Source of the DNA: Limonium bicolor
Lineage: Eukaryota > Streptophyta > Magnoliopsida > Caryophyllales > Plumbaginaceae
Direction: 5' to 3'
DNA: 64,000 nucleotides
Assembly (NCBI GenBank): GCA_023374045.1
Contig: CM041776.1
Span: 321,495,925-321,559,924, forward strand
The position numbers and the translations under genes are program-made. Shown here piece by piece: positions 48,035-60,065 of the stretch. Under the pieces are notes generated by a model. The model was not told where the DNA came from, made no database searches, and saw only the letters and a list, made by a program, of their open reading frames with translations. How positions within the stretch are numbered: the stretch's first letter is position 1; each line of letters begins with the position of its first letter.

Positions 48035-49150
48035 TCAATGAATTATCATTGAATTTATTCTGACATGTTTACACTAAATAGGTAGCTGAAATTATCAACA
48101 TGAGAATAGTAGTAAGGTAGAAGGATTCTATGTTAAAGTAAAAAAAAAACGCTACGTCTGTTTGTAGAGCAGCAAAGGTGAACTTAGAAGTTTATATAAC
48201 TCGAACTTTGAGATATAGGTATTAAATTTACTCAACAATTCATTTTCATCAAATTGTAAATCCTTTTATAGTTTGGATGATATTTTATAGTTTCACTTTG
48301 TTCAACTGTCCTAGACACCCATGGCTTAGATTAGCCATGATAGAATGTAGTTAGGCTCACTTAGGCAATGTTTTGATAGATTAAGGAGAAAGAGAATGTG
48401 AATAAGAAATGGATACTATGAAAATGGGAAAGGAAATGAGAGTATATTAATATTGTTTGGTTATATGTGGGAATGTGAATGAGAATAAGAACATTGCATG
48501 CATATGTTTGGACACAAAAGGGAATAAGTATAGAAATATACTTGTAATCATTTAGTTTTAAAAATAGGTTCTCAAATATAAAGAATTATTATTATAAACT
48601 TCATATGTTTAAATATTAAAACACTAATGATATATGGATAAAATCTTTATAATAGTGATCTGAATAATACCTAATAGTTGTCAAAAGTTAGATAGCCGAG
48701 TTGGTGAGCTATCTTCGACACCCCCGGCCGGTAGATTGTATTAGGCTTGTACTTCAAAAAAACCTTAATAGCAATGAAAGGAATAATTATCTTAGCACTT
48801 ACATTGTATAATATAACTAACTAATTATGATTTTAAGAAAAACTGAAGAAAACGATATTTATGTGGTTTTATTTTAAATAAAATAATGTAAAGATTGATT
48901 AGATTATCAACTCTCATTTAAATTTGTTTGTTGAAAACCTTTTCATTTTGATTAGAAATCTCAAGTTTATACTTCGTAAAAATTTATACCCCATAATAGA
49001 GTTGTTAATATCAAAGATGTTTTAAGAATATTCATCTAATCTTTTTAGGTAAAAAAATATTAAATTAAATGTCATTTTTACAAATGATATTAATAATATT
49101 GAAAATTATCATATTATTTATATTTATATAAGTTCAATACATATAATAAT
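48035..49150. other. No gene seen
   Basis: AT-rich flank. The part at about 48365-48540 (GGCAATGTTTTGATAG..., then GAATGTGAATGAGAATAAG) has the style of an old Tourist MITE interior, without provable ends. Confidence 0.4.
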
Positions 49151-49154
49151 GTGA

Positions 49155-50347
49155 CGATTGTATCAGATAGCTTGTCTCTATAGAAACTTCTTATGGGGTG
49201 GCAGTGCAACCCATAGAAAATCTTATCAAGTGGCTTGGACTGGTGTTTGCCAGCCTAAGAAAAATGGAGGTCTTGGTCTCAAGGAGATCCTCAGTTGGAA
49301 CACTACAGTCACTAATCGCATAATGTAGATCAATAGTAATGTTGACTCAGTTTGGATGAAGTGGCTTCACTTTTATATCCTTAGGGGTGTTTCCATTTGG
49401 GATGTTAAGAAGAAATTCACATATTCTTGGTGTTGGAGCAAGAACCTTAAGGGGGCATTTGTTTTACCCAAAACCCTTTATCTTGATTCCCTTCCCCAGT
49501 ACACTGACCGACGACATATGATTTGACCGATGACTTATACCATTGACCATTGACCGGTGAATGTTGACCGTCAATTAATAGTCGTTGACCAGCAGCCGGC
49601 AGCTGTTGGCCATTGACCGGTGGCCGTTGACCGATTAGTTATTTCATTTCCCCCGGCTCAAACAAACAACCAGGAAAATCAAAGAATATTTTTTTCCATT
49701 CCTCTTCATCCCCTATCCTGATTCCATTTCGTTTTCCCCGCTTGAAACAAACGCCCCATAAGTTTATAGATGATTGAGGCCGGTCTTAAGGACAATTGTT
49801 TAGCTATTGACCTAAAATATCGACTCAACAACTTTTATGATTTGTTTCATACCTTTCATCCAAAGGTCGATTGGGCTTCATTGCTCTGGAATCATTTCAA
49901 TATCCCTAGAAAATCTTTTACTTGGTGGCTTGCTACAATAGATAGAATCATTCGCATAGGAATAACCTCAAATGAAAAATGTTGGTATTGTGATGATCCT
50001 GAATCAGGCGACCATCTCGTTTTTCTTTGTACTTTTTCATCTGTAGTTCCCTTTGGTATTCTCTCCTAGTGGGATGTTATTGTTCCTTCTAACTTTGAGG
50101 GATGTACGAAGGCCTTTATGATTATGAAGACCAAGAAATCAGTCAAGTACAAATTTTGAGCTGGTGCCCTTGCTTGTTGCATCTACCGCATATGGTTGTA
50201 AGGAATTCTCGAAACTTCAATGATCAAGCCATCTCTTCTTTTTCTTGTATCTCTCTTAGAAAGGCAGATTTGAAAGCTAGAGTTCCTAATTGTTTGAAGT
50301 TGTCAGGTCTTGCTTCTGTTTATGTAAATAGCAAACTCTATTTTTGA
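49155..50347 (+). pseudogene. 5'-truncated LINE ORF2 fragment with MITE insertion
   Basis: Begins with RNFLWGGSATHRKSYQVAW, then VCQPKKNGGLGLKEI (post-RT region of plant LINE ORF2). A Tourist MITE follows at 49451-49758, then frame 49770-50069 with NIPRKSFTWWLATIDRI and CWYCDDPESGDHLVFLC, the zf-RVT Cys/His domain. The next frames to 50347 read MIMKTKKSVKYKF in a shifted frame. No RT or endonuclease remains. Confidence 0.82.
49451..49758. mobile_element. Tourist-like MITE, second copy, with W-box cluster
   Basis: Ends GGGGGCATTTGTTT and GAAACAAACGCCCC, with TAA at 49448-49450 and 49759-49761 as TSD (last element base mutated). Shares its interior with 11921-12322, including the TTGACC cluster (seven in 49523-49632). 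Confidence 0.85.
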
Positions 50348-50975
50348 TCTTTAGATTGTAAACCTTTTTTCTAATGATATCCAGACAGTATAATAATACT
50401 ACTATAACCGGTTAGTCATTCTATCACTAAGAAGTTTTAGTAATATGAAATAGATTATTAAATTGATAATAATAGAGATTGAATACTTAATGATGGGCAA
50501 GATTTTCATAAATAGTTTCTCAGATATCAGCTGTTTTGACAACTATCAAACTACGGTCAAAATAAAGTTGAAAAGAAAATGTGGGACCGTGATCCAAATG
50601 CAACTGCAAACACTACGTTTAAACACGTGACTACAAACACTCCCCATAGAGAAAAAAAAAGAACAAAAACAAATAGGTGAGGGAAGTTTTTCTATTTTAT
50701 TTGAGGAAACAAACCACCAATATATTACTCAAAATGTACATACTTAAAGCCAACTAACCATAACCAGTCGCCATGAGTCAATCCCCAAGTACAGAACAAC
50801 GAGACTAAAAAAACAAACCACAAGGATTCCCACATGCCAGTCCAAGGACAATGTGAAACAAGGAAAAGTTCTAAGAACCTCCAAGCACAACCCTTGAATC
50901 CATTAACATCAATCACCACAGAGCAAAGCTTCTTCATCACAACCAATTGACATCCCGTTTCAACTGACCTACATG
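50348..50975. other. No gene recognised
   Basis: AT-rich, then from about 50700 a less AT-rich stretch that resumes beyond the hAT element at 52022. Its open minus-strand frames are short and unrecognised; it may be an old LINE 3' end. Confidence 0.4.
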
Positions 50976-52013
50976 TAGGGATGGCAATGGGTTCGCGGGT
51001 ACCCATTTCACCCAGTCACGCGACCCGCTAAACCGGGTGAAAAACCCGCAATAAACGGGTGCGGGTCGGGTGACGGGTGAAATGATTACGGGTGCGGGTC
51101 GGGTGACGGGTGAACATTTTTCACCCATCACCCGACCCGTTCACCCGACCCGCCCACCCGCATAAATATAATAAATATATATTATTAATTAAGTTGTATA
51201 CTACTCTTCATTCTCCTTCACCAAGGTAATTTTGCAACCCTAAACAGTGAACAAGGAATATTCATGCTCTGCGCGACTGCCCATTTCTTCATTGTCATCA
51301 CTCTGTAATTTCGCAACCAACATACATGCCCGACGCAATTTTTAATTCTCGTCACTGAAGCTAATTTTGCAACCCTAATTGGCGAACATGGAACATAGAT
51401 GTTCTGCGCTTCTATTTTCTTTCTTCACTGAATGTAATTTTGCAACCTAACCGTGAACATGGAACATACTGCTATGCACCTGTTTTTTCTTTCTTCACTC
51501 TCGGTAATTTTGCAACCTTAACTGGAGAACAAGAAACTTACATGCTCTACGAAGTTTTTCATTCTCTTCACTGAAGCCTGAAGGTAATTTCACAACCCTA
51601 ACCGACAAACATGGAACATACATGCTCTGCGCCTCAATTTTCTCTCGTCACTCATGGTAATTTTGCAACCCTAACTTCCGAACATGGAACGTACATGCTC
51701 TGCACAATTTTTCATTCTTTTCTAAAGGTAATTTGGCAACCCTAACCAGCGAAGATGGAAAATGCATGCTCTGTGCCTCTATTTTCTCTCTTCGCTCACA
51801 TTAATTTTGCAAACCTAACTGGCGTCGAACAAGGAACAATGAAAAACAAACGGGTAAACGGGTTCACCCGTTTCACCCCGCGGGTGACGGGTGAAACGGG
51901 TGACGGGTGATACATAACGGGTGACGGGTCGGGTACGGGTGGAGCGGATGAAGTCGGGTGATGGGTGCGGGTGATGGTCCACCCAACCCAAACCCGACCC
52001 ATTGCCATCCCTA
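50976..52013. mobile_element. hAT-type element rich in GGGTGACGGGT, 1038 bp
   Basis: Ends TAGGGATGGCAATGGGT and ACCCATTGCCATCCCTA (perfect 17-bp inverted pair), flanked by the perfect 8-bp TSD CCTACATG (50968-50975 and 52014-52021). Outer parts are CGGGTGACGGG-rich as in 42541-43187; the centre is a tandem array. Confidence 0.94.
51215..51835. repeat. Tandem repeats of about 75-90 bp inside the hAT element
   Basis: About seven diverged units, each with TAATTTTGCAACCCTAA, then a GAACATGGAACATACATGCTCTGCGC-like block (here broken across variants) and a TTCTCTCTTCACT-like tail. Not coding. Confidence 0.85.
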
Positions 52014-52021
52014 CCTACATG

Positions 52022-52690
52022 GACCAGAGCATAAGCAGCAACACCATAATGCCCCTGTTTTTATGGGAAAAGACTAGGAAAAAAACAGCCAAGAGACGAC
52101 CAAAAACAACCAAAATCTTGCATACCGATCATAGCACCAGTCAAACATCATACTAACTAAGATTACTAGCATTAAAGTAAATAAGAAAGCAAGTGGTAGA
52201 TCACAAAAAAAAGCATCCAAACGCCAAGGCCACACCCCATTCTTGAGAGCCACATTCCTTGGTAATCATGATAACTTGTGACCTTGGATGAGCAAATAAA
52301 TAGAATTGTGGAACTTAAAATATCCAAGTCTAATCTTCATCTTTAGTCTTATCACACCGATCCTTACCATATAATAGAAGGAATGGTGTAATCATATTTG
52401 TTGGTTAACGGGAGATAATCGTGCAACTTATTTGCATGGTTAAGCTAGAGACATGAATAACAAAAGACACAAAGAAGGAGAAAGAATAGGATATGAAAAG
52501 ACACTGGCGCTTAAAACCCTAAACCTAAGGTTAAGAGTGCATGAAATCGGTGAAACCAAAGGGGGAAAGGGAAGAGATATCCTCTCGTCTTAGAGAGAAA
52601 AGGGTGAGGGAAGCTTTGTTTCTAATTGACTTTTCCCATTCAAACAAACATGGGGACATAACCCATCTTCAAATCAGTTTCCTTCCCTTA
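52022..52690. other. No gene seen
   Basis: Continuation of the sequence left of the hAT element, then a GA-rich stretch at 52550-52620 that could be the 5' leader of the LINE ORF1 fragment. Confidence 0.35.
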
Positions 52691-53108
52691 GATTTTGATC
52701 CAAACGGTGCCTTTGTTTAAAAAAATCTAGTGACTTTTAGTGGCATTTACATGTGCGGATACAAGCTGTTAAACCCTAACTGAAGGTAATCTTTGATGTA
52801 CCTGCCTGGTTTTGTACTATGGAGTTTGCTAGACTTCTAGGGTACAAAGGTTAGCAGATTCGTCAAAATTATGGGGAAATGTGCCAAGTCTGAATATGAT
52901 AGTTGAGAATCAAGGTGCTTTTGAGTATCCAGAAACATGTGATGCGATGCATTCTAATATCTGTGGAGGGGGAGGATATGGTCTCTTGTGTCACGTATGA
53001 TCAAATGCCTAATAATTGTTCAACTTGTGGCATTTTCTTGTGTGCAATAGGTGAATGCCTAGCTGATGGTACCATTGAGGAGGATGATTGCCCTTACGGT
53101 GAGTGATT
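52690..53108 (+). pseudogene. LINE ORF1 fragment (DUF4283 / zinc knuckle type)
   Basis: Frames contain VPAWFCTMEFARLLGYK near 52800 and, from 52903, RIKVLLSIQKHVMRCILISV followed by YDQMPNNCSTCGIF and a final PYGE. This is the RNA-binding ORF1 layout of plant L1 LINEs, but the CCHC is degraded. It ends at 53108 and no ORF2 follows. Confidence 0.72.
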
Positions 53109-53291
53109 AAGTACAAATATGTTTTTATATTGTACTTCTTTTAGGGGAACTCATGACGGGGCTGCATCTTAGGGGTTTATGTGTGAAGTTGTTTCTTATA
53201 TGCTTGGGACATACGGGGAAGTGGCTAATTAGGGGCTGATGAAAATTACTAAACCCGTCAATCCCGTACAACTTACTAATGAGGCCGGTGT

Positions 53292-53650
53292 CCACTAGAA
53301 GAATATCCACCTGTAGAAGTAACATAACCAACCCACCCAAACTTCAAACGATTATACACTGACCTTAAAAGGCTTGAATCGCTCCTAAATGAATCAATGT
53401 CAATAAGATTAAAGAAATGCCTCTAGAGATAACACTTAGTCATAACCATGTTCACATCATTATGTGTCATTAACCGTCGTCATTATGTGAACATGGTTAT
53501 GATTGAGTGTTATATCCAGAGGAATTTCCTTGATCATATTGAGATTGATTCATTTGGGAGCGATTCAAGCCTTTTAAGGTTTGCGTATAATCGTTTGAAG
53601 TTTGGGTGGGTTGGTTATGTTACTTCTACAGGTGGATATTCTTCTAGTGG
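53292..53650. repeat. Inverted repeat, 166-bp arms, of TRM1-like sequence
   Basis: Left arm 53292-53457 and right arm 53485-53650 are imperfect reverse complements (CCACTAGAAGAATATCC ... GGATATTCTTCTAGTGG at the outer ends) around a 27-bp loop that itself contains CATTATGTG. An RNA through it would fold into one long hairpin. Confidence 0.92.
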
Positions 53651-53687
53651 TACTACTTTGCAGCAGCCTTTGAGGCTTAGTTGCTAA
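53485..53687 (+). pseudogene. TRM1-like tRNA methyltransferase fragment
   Basis: The plus-strand frame reads YIQRNFLDHIEIDSFGSD, SSLLRFAYNRLKFGWVGYV and TSTGGYSSSG, matching the DxIDIDSFGS and LKFGGLxYVTSTDG blocks of TRM1-type tRNA m2,2G26 methyltransferases. In the catalytic-region IDIDSFGS block the first I is V/E-like (IEIDSFGS), and the D of TSTDG is G. The left arm holds the same segment on the opposite strand with stops. It is a captured fragment. Confidence 0.75.
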
Positions 53688-53699
53688 TAGTCGATGGCT

Positions 53700-54025
53700 T
53701 TGTTCTAGGGTAGGTGGTTTGCGGGTGGGTTGTGTTATTTCCTCTATCCGTTTTGGTTGTTGTCTAGGTTGTTTTCTTTACATGGTTTAGTCTCTCTCAT
53801 ATGTAAATCATTATTATCAGAAATGATGTTCAAAAAAAATTAACTCTTTTTATTTCACAAATAAATTCTATGGTGATATGGATATTACAAATCACTAGAT
53901 AGCACATATACATGTGTTCTTAGATTTTGAAAATTTATTTATTTTAGAGATTATTTTGTAAGAGTTGTAGTACTTACAACTATATTCTATTCTCTAACTT
54001 GGTGATTATTTTATGAGAGTTATTT
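53700..54025. other. No gene seen
   Basis: AT-rich flank between the inverted repeat and the GGTTCCGGTTCC-rich element. Confidence 0.4.
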
Positions 54026-54500
54026 TGTAAAAGCTGGCCACAGTTCCGGTTCCGACCTGTTCTGGCTCCACCAGTTCCGGAACATGTGTATTCGGATTTG
54101 GAACCAGTCAGTGGCGGATCTAGGGCGGTTCCGAAGGCTGTCTTCGCATAAAAAACTGGTTCCGGTTCCAATTCGGTTCCAGATTTGAATTTTTTTTTGA
54201 ATTTTTTCAAAAAAAATTTATATATTTTTTAATTTTCATAAGGGGAGGTGCGAATTAACGGTTGTTTTGACCGATTCCAGGGCGGTTCCACCAGTTCCGG
54301 TTCTTCGTATGCATTCTTATGCCAAATTTACCGGTTCCGGTTCCAACCAGTTTCAAAGCGGTTCTAATTCCGGGTACGGTTCGATCCCAAATCTCCAAAG
54401 GTGTATTCGGATACGCTTTGTTTGCATACGGTTCCGGTTCCGAATCGGTTCCGGACCGGTTCTGATTCTATTCGGACACATTGGCCACCTTTACAGGTAT
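54026..54500. mobile_element. Probable MITE rich in GGTTCCGGTTCC
   Basis: Outer sequences TAAAAGCTGGCCAC and TTGGCCACCTTTAC form an imperfect inverted pair. Between them are many GGTTCCGG/CCGGAACC motifs in both orientations, with an AT-rich centre. CAGTGGCGGATC at 54111-54122 resembles the terminus of the hAT MITEs elsewhere in the window. No TSD found. Confidence 0.5.
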
Positions 54501-54601
54501 AACATATAATATTATGAATGTGTTGATTTTTCTAATTTTCTTTCTTCATGGTTAATTAACCAACATTAATACTACTTTTTTTTTGGGTCACAAACAGGGG
54601 C

Positions 54602-57600
54602 CTACTGCCTTCTTATTGAATCACTATAAGAGTTTCTGTCTTCCTTCAAGTACAACAAAACACACTCCGGGGCATTCTGGAATACTTGTAATCCCATGTC
54701 ACACCCCAGCCCAAATTTAGCGAGAGCATCTGCCGCTCTGTTACATACTCTAGGAGAGAAAGTTACACTGAACTCAACACCTGAGTCCTTAACAGCTTTA
54801 CATTCATCAATATACGGGCTATACAAATGTCTACCAGAATCTGTATTAAACAGATCCACCACCGTAGAAGAGTCTGAACAAATGACAACCTTGCTGAGAC
54901 CTTCTGCTTGAATCAACTGCAGCCTGGAGTAAAGCCAACACCTCCGAATGCAGGACATCCCTGCTCCCTTGAACCGCGACAAAACCGGTAATCCAATTGC
55001 CTCTACAGTCACGACATACACCAGCAGCAGAGGATCGACCTAACAAGGCATTAACAGAACCATCAATGTTGAATTTAAAACAGTCAGAATCAGGAGGTAT
55101 CCTGGAATTAACTTCCCTATGATTAGTTTGGCCAAGCGGAGGTGACAAAGCTTGTGCGTCCATCAGATTCTTCATCCCCCAGGCATTCTTGTTATGTTGC
55201 ACCGCTAAAGTAATGGAGCTGAACTGCAAGAACATTCTGTTCTCCCTTCCAAAAAAATTCGAATTTCTCCAGGACCATAACAAAACAGATAATGGGAAAC
55301 ACAGCCTTTAACTTATCTTTAATCAGGAACATTCCATTTCGGTTTATATAAAGCGAGAGCCAATCGGTCAGAGAAGCATTGTAGAACGAATTTTTATGCG
55401 TTGAACTAACAATCCTATCCCATATACTACTAGCAATCTTACAATCTCGTAGAATATGAATGATAGATTCCTCCTTACCACAGTAATGGCAGGACGCATC
55501 TCTAGTCAGACCTAACTCATACCTTCTGGGTTAGTCATTAACTTCCCATGACAGGTTCTCCAGAGAAACAACTTTATTCTCTCCTGCACTTTTAAAGACC
55601 ATATTCTTGCAAAAACATCAGAGCAAGAACTAGAAGAGAAACCAGAGATTAATTTATAAGCAGATTTAACACTATAAGAGCCGTTAGGCTCCAAGGGCCA
55701 TGTAAGAAAATCAGTACCGCCATTAGGAAACACCATATAGCCGCTGAGCAAAGAGCAAACCTTTGGAGGAAGGAACATAGAGAAGCGATCCCACCTCCAA
55801 CCTACACCGTCCTGCCAACAATCCGAGACTGTGTCCTGCAGTAAGTCCTCTGGAACTTTCCTTGTAGCACAGCTAAGCAGGTTAGGAGAGTAAGCCCAAA
55901 AATCACGCCAAAAATTTGCAGTCTTCCCATTCCCAATAGCCCAGCAAGCCCCCCGCTCAATAATGTCAGAGCACTTTCGAACATTTCTCCAATTACTAGA
56001 GCAGCTATTTGTATTTAGACTTGAATACTTACTAAGCAAGTTTTTAGCACAAATTAGTGGGCTTACTAATCAAATTCCAAAGAATTTTACCGAAACAAGC
56101 TTTATTCATCTCCTGAGCTTTCCGTAACCCAAGGCCCCCTTTCAGTTTACTGCTACATATCTTATCCCAGCCAACATCATGAAGTTTCCTAACCTCAGAG
56201 TCGTGACCCCAAATAAAGTCACGGCATGCCTTGTCTATCTTCTCACAAACACTAACTGGTAAGAGCTGACATTGCATGGTATGAACAGGGATGGAAGAGA
56301 CAGCGCTCTTAACTAGACATACATGACCTGCCATTGACAGGGAATTTCCTTCCAAGCCGCCAAGCACTCTTTAACTCTAGAGGCAATAAGATTGAAATTT
56401 CTGTTTGCATCCCTCCCCTGCCTAATATGGACACCTAGGTACTTACCAAACTTCCTAGTCGTAGGCATTCCCGACTCTAAACCGATAATCCTTTCCCTCT
56501 CCATGCTGACATTCCTGGATAGAAGGACCACAGACTTATCAAAGCTAACAATTTGGCCAGAAGCTTGGCAAAACAGCTCAAGACACTCGCACATAATCCT
56601 CACTTGCCTAGGACTCGCAACCCCAAACAGAACCAAGTCATCGGCAAAAAAACAATGAGAAATCACATTATCCTTTCTACCTAAACAGAGAGGAGACCAA
56701 CACTTCCTCTCCACTTGAGCCTGAATAACCTGGGACAGACGCTCCATACATAACACAAAAAAAAGGGAGATAAAGGGTCCCCTTGACGGAGGCCCCTACC
56801 CGCCTTAAAAGAGTCAGTAAGCCTACCATTCCAGTTTATTTGGAACTTAACATTAGTAATGCAGAACATGATCAGATTTCTCAAACCAGAGGGAATCCCT
56901 AAACAGCTTAGGGTATCATTAATAAAATCCCATGACATAAAATCATACTAGCCTTAGCGAGGTCAATTTTCATTGCTAGGTAACCTCTTTTGCCTTAGTC
57001 TTATCCATACAATGCACCGCTTCTTGTACTAGGACAATGTTCTCAAAAATGCTACGCCCCGGCACGAAAAGCTTGGCTTTCAGATACCCAAGAAGACATA
57101 AAGGGCTTGAGCCTATTTGCAATAACTTTCGCAAGGATTTTGTATTGGACCTTACAGAGGGAAATAGGCCGGAATTGTTTGATTTCTATGGGATTTTTCG
57201 ACTTTGGGGATAATAGTAAGAATAGTCTCATTAAGGCTAGGATCAAAAGACTGCAAAGTAAAGGCATCAGAGACAAAACGAACTAAATTGGGGGCAATCA
57301 ACATCCAAAACTGCTGAAAGAAACCAGCAGGAAACCCGTCTTTTCCGGGAGCCTTAAACCCCTTCATACTCTTGAGGGCAACCCAAACCTCCTTGGAACA
57401 GATCTGGTTATCTAGGGCACGAATATCATCAGAAGATAAGGGCTGGAAAGCATGACCCTCTAGGGTGTGACAACTAGTGACCTTATTACTAAAGTGATTT
57501 AAGAAGTGAAGTCTAACGAGCTGTTCTAGACTTGCCTCATCAGAGCACCAAGTACCATCGGGTCCTAATAACTTCAGGATCTTATTCCTACTCCTTCTAA

Positions 57601-58686
57601 TAAGTTTTGGTATGAAAGTACGCTGTGTTTTTATCCCCCAAGGAAATCCACTTATCCCGAGATTTTTGAAGCCATAAGGACTCCTCTCTAACTTGCCACA
57701 GATCCAATTCAACCTTTAATTTTTCTCCAGCCCTCTCAAGTGGTTCCCCTTGCCTAAATCGATCTGTTTTTGAATCCCTTTAAGTCTACTCAAGATACGC
57801 TTCTTAGAGAGGAAAATATTGCCAAAAACTAGCTTGTTCCAACTAAACAGATGGGATCTAAGGGAATTAGTAGCTGCAGCAAGGTTCAGATTTCCATCCC
57901 AAACCTGCTTAACAAAATTCTTAAAATCTGGGTGCGTAAACCACGCAGCAAGGAACCTAAAGGGCTTCTGGCCACGAACAGAGGTTGGTTTTGGTTTCAA
58001 GGTAACAAATCGGGCTGTGATCAGAGGCCACTCTAGGTAAGATCTCTACTGCAGCATCAGAAAACTCATTCCTCCAAGCAGCACTCGAAAGAACCCTATC
58101 AAGTTTAGTGCAGTGGGAACCATTAGTCCAAGTATAACTATTCCCAAACAGATGGACGTCAATCAGTTTCTGGTCCTCAAACCATCGAAAGAAATCTTTA
58201 TCCACCCCACATAAACTTCCATAGTGCCTATTTCTATCCCTAGGAAATAAAGTAGCATTAAAGTCACCGCCTAAGAACCAGCATTCATTTTCCAACCCAT
58301 ACGATTGATTCAAAAGACTTAGTTGATCCCAAAGATTACATCTAAGCCCCTTATTAGGTTGCGCTCGTAGACAGCAAAAATAAACTTTCAGAGCACCCAC
58401 CATTATAAGGCAAAGAACAAACTGATCATCATGACAAACCACCGCAAGATTAACATGCTTATGCCAAAGAATCTAAATTTCCACCACTAAAACCATCCGC
58501 ATCAACACGAAAAACATCAGAAAACCCAAACTTTGAACTAACACTAGCAGCACAACAACCACTAATTCTTGGTTCAAGAATGACCACTATGTCAGGTCTT
58601 TCAAGCCGAATCAAATCATTTAAGGTTCGATAGAAACTCGGTTTGAGGGCACCCCTCACATTCCATATCAGAATTTTGTTAGTCAT
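54602..58686 (-). pseudogene. LINE ORF2: endonuclease, RT, zf-RVT, RNase H, several frameshifts
   Basis: Endonuclease: KILIWNVRGALKP, EPRISG, then GGDFNATLFPRDR and SDHSPICYLETK (catalytic SDH present). RT: APGKDGFPAGFFQQFW, FRPISLCKVQYKILAKVI, GRGLRQGDPLSPFFLC and the catalytic FADD at about 56637-56648. Then GKYLGVHIRQGR and KGGLGLRKAQEMN. zf-RVT: SYSVKSAYKLISG, ERIKLFLWRTCHGKL, and CHYCGKEESIIHILRDC in a shifted frame. RNase H: FNIDGSVN, SEVLALLQA, CSDSSTVVDLF and NRAADALAKFG, so all four acidic positions are visible. Frames break near 58460, 57970, 57715, 57270, 57060, 56940, 56690, 56340, 56040, 55510 and 54950. The enzyme would perform target-primed reverse transcription. Confidence 0.9.
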
Positions 58687-58697
58687 AAAGAGATAAC

Positions 58698-60065
58698 TTA
58701 CAGAGCCACAAACCTCAAGAGTTCGGCCACCCGGCGATCCTTTTCCATTTGCCGATCTTCGTCATCGAGTTGAGCGAATTGATTTGGAGATATAAATTCC
58801 GCGCCCTGAGAACCAGATTTGGCCATCGTATTATCTAGCCCCTTCCTCGACACAAAATTTCCGTCATTGCTAGGTTGTGGGTGAGGAAGTTTTCCGGATC
58901 TAGGGTTACGATGGGGATTCTGGTTATTTAATCCCGTTTCTGGAAGTGTACTGTCTGCGCGAGCACGATCAGAGAAATCCTTCCCTTGCACACCCTTCCT
59001 CCCCTGATTTAAGGTTCTTTGCGGTTGAGCAGGGATTTTAACCTCGCCCACTGGATTACGATTCCGTCTTGAAACATTTCTCCTTTTTGGTACCATCCAC
59101 TCCCCATAATCATCCTTGATATGATCCGAAATGCTCTGAATACTCTCAGGAATCAATTTGACACCAGAAACTTGCTGGACCTCCCCAACACTTTCGCGAA
59201 AAGGACATGCCAAATCTTTATGCCCATAACACCCGCATTGAAAACAGACGAGGTGGAGACCCTCATACTCAATTTTCATAGTTCTCCTCCGAAATCGATA
59301 CTTCGCAAGCAAGGGCTTCGTCAGGTCAACTTCAACAGCAACTCTTGCCAGTCTTGACTTGCCAAAACATGATGGTGATAAGTCCACCTTCTTAACCGTG
59401 CCCACCTTAGAACCCAAGATAGTAAGGAATTCCACATTGTAGTACTCACTTGGAAGATCCGGGAAGCGCACCAGCACTTCTAAACTTGAAAGTGCCTCAG
59501 ATTCTGGATTAAAGTTTGGCCTCCACCTTCTGATAGTCAAATATTGGTCCATGATGGGCCACGGTCCCTCAGATAAAACATACTGTTAATCCTCCGGATT
59601 TGAAAAGACGATCTTGTAAAACCCATTTGTCAGATCATCCATCTGAAATTCACCCTTTATCCTCCATCTGAGACGTAAACGATCCCCAAGGATATTCATT
59701 GGGATAGCCTTACCCAGCAATTTAACAATTATGGCGTCTTGCCAAGGTCTTCGGAACCTCAATTTTTTTCCTTCAACAGAATAATGTGGACACTTTGGGT
59801 CATCATCCTCCATATCCCCTTCCTCGTCATCAGAGATCTCGTCCAGCAAGCTCTTCAGAAATACTCGCCTCCAAGGTCATCGCCGCCCGAGACCGCACGT
59901 CCTTGAAAGACACATCGCAATTAACTGGTATCGCTCCCACCGAAGCCTCCGAATTATCCGGCAAAGCCAAGCCTGGAACAAAAACCCCAGAATTTCTAGG
60001 AACAAGTGGGAAGGTGGGTCTTAGTTCAAAAAAGATGCTCTCATTGACTATTCTAGGAGAAGTTC
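58698..60065 (-). pseudogene. LINE ORF1 (DUF4283 plus CCHC knuckle), two lesions
   Basis: From about 60065: LRPTFPLVPRNSGVFVPG and VNCDVSFKDVRSRAAM. A frameshift near 59852 follows. Frame 59849-59586 (RFRRPWQDAIIVKLLGK; DUF4283) then ends in a single TAA. It continues in the same frame through QYVLSEGPWPIMDQYL to the 284-residue frame 59552-58698. That frame has the knuckle C103, C106, H111, C116 (CFQCGCYGHKDLAC) and a basic, Pro/Asn-rich tail. ORF1 proteins coat LINE RNA and act as chaperones. ORF1 ends 12 bases before the ORF2 ATG. Confidence 0.9.

Larger units (their letters stand above)
54576..60065 (-). mobile_element. Nearly full-length L1-type LINE with RNase H
   Basis: On the minus strand: ORF1 (about 60065-58698), ORF2 (58686 to about 54602) and a T-run at 54576-54584 on the plus strand representing the poly(A) tail. 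Endonuclease, RT, zf-RVT and RNase H are all present. Breaks are few per domain, so this copy is younger than the LINE at 2.9-7.2 kb. Confidence 0.93.

Noticed and set aside
53292..53300. CACTAGAAGAA as a CACTA terminus at the inverted repeat
   Set aside because: It is the reverse complement of TRM1-like coding sequence in the other arm, and there are no subterminal motifs.
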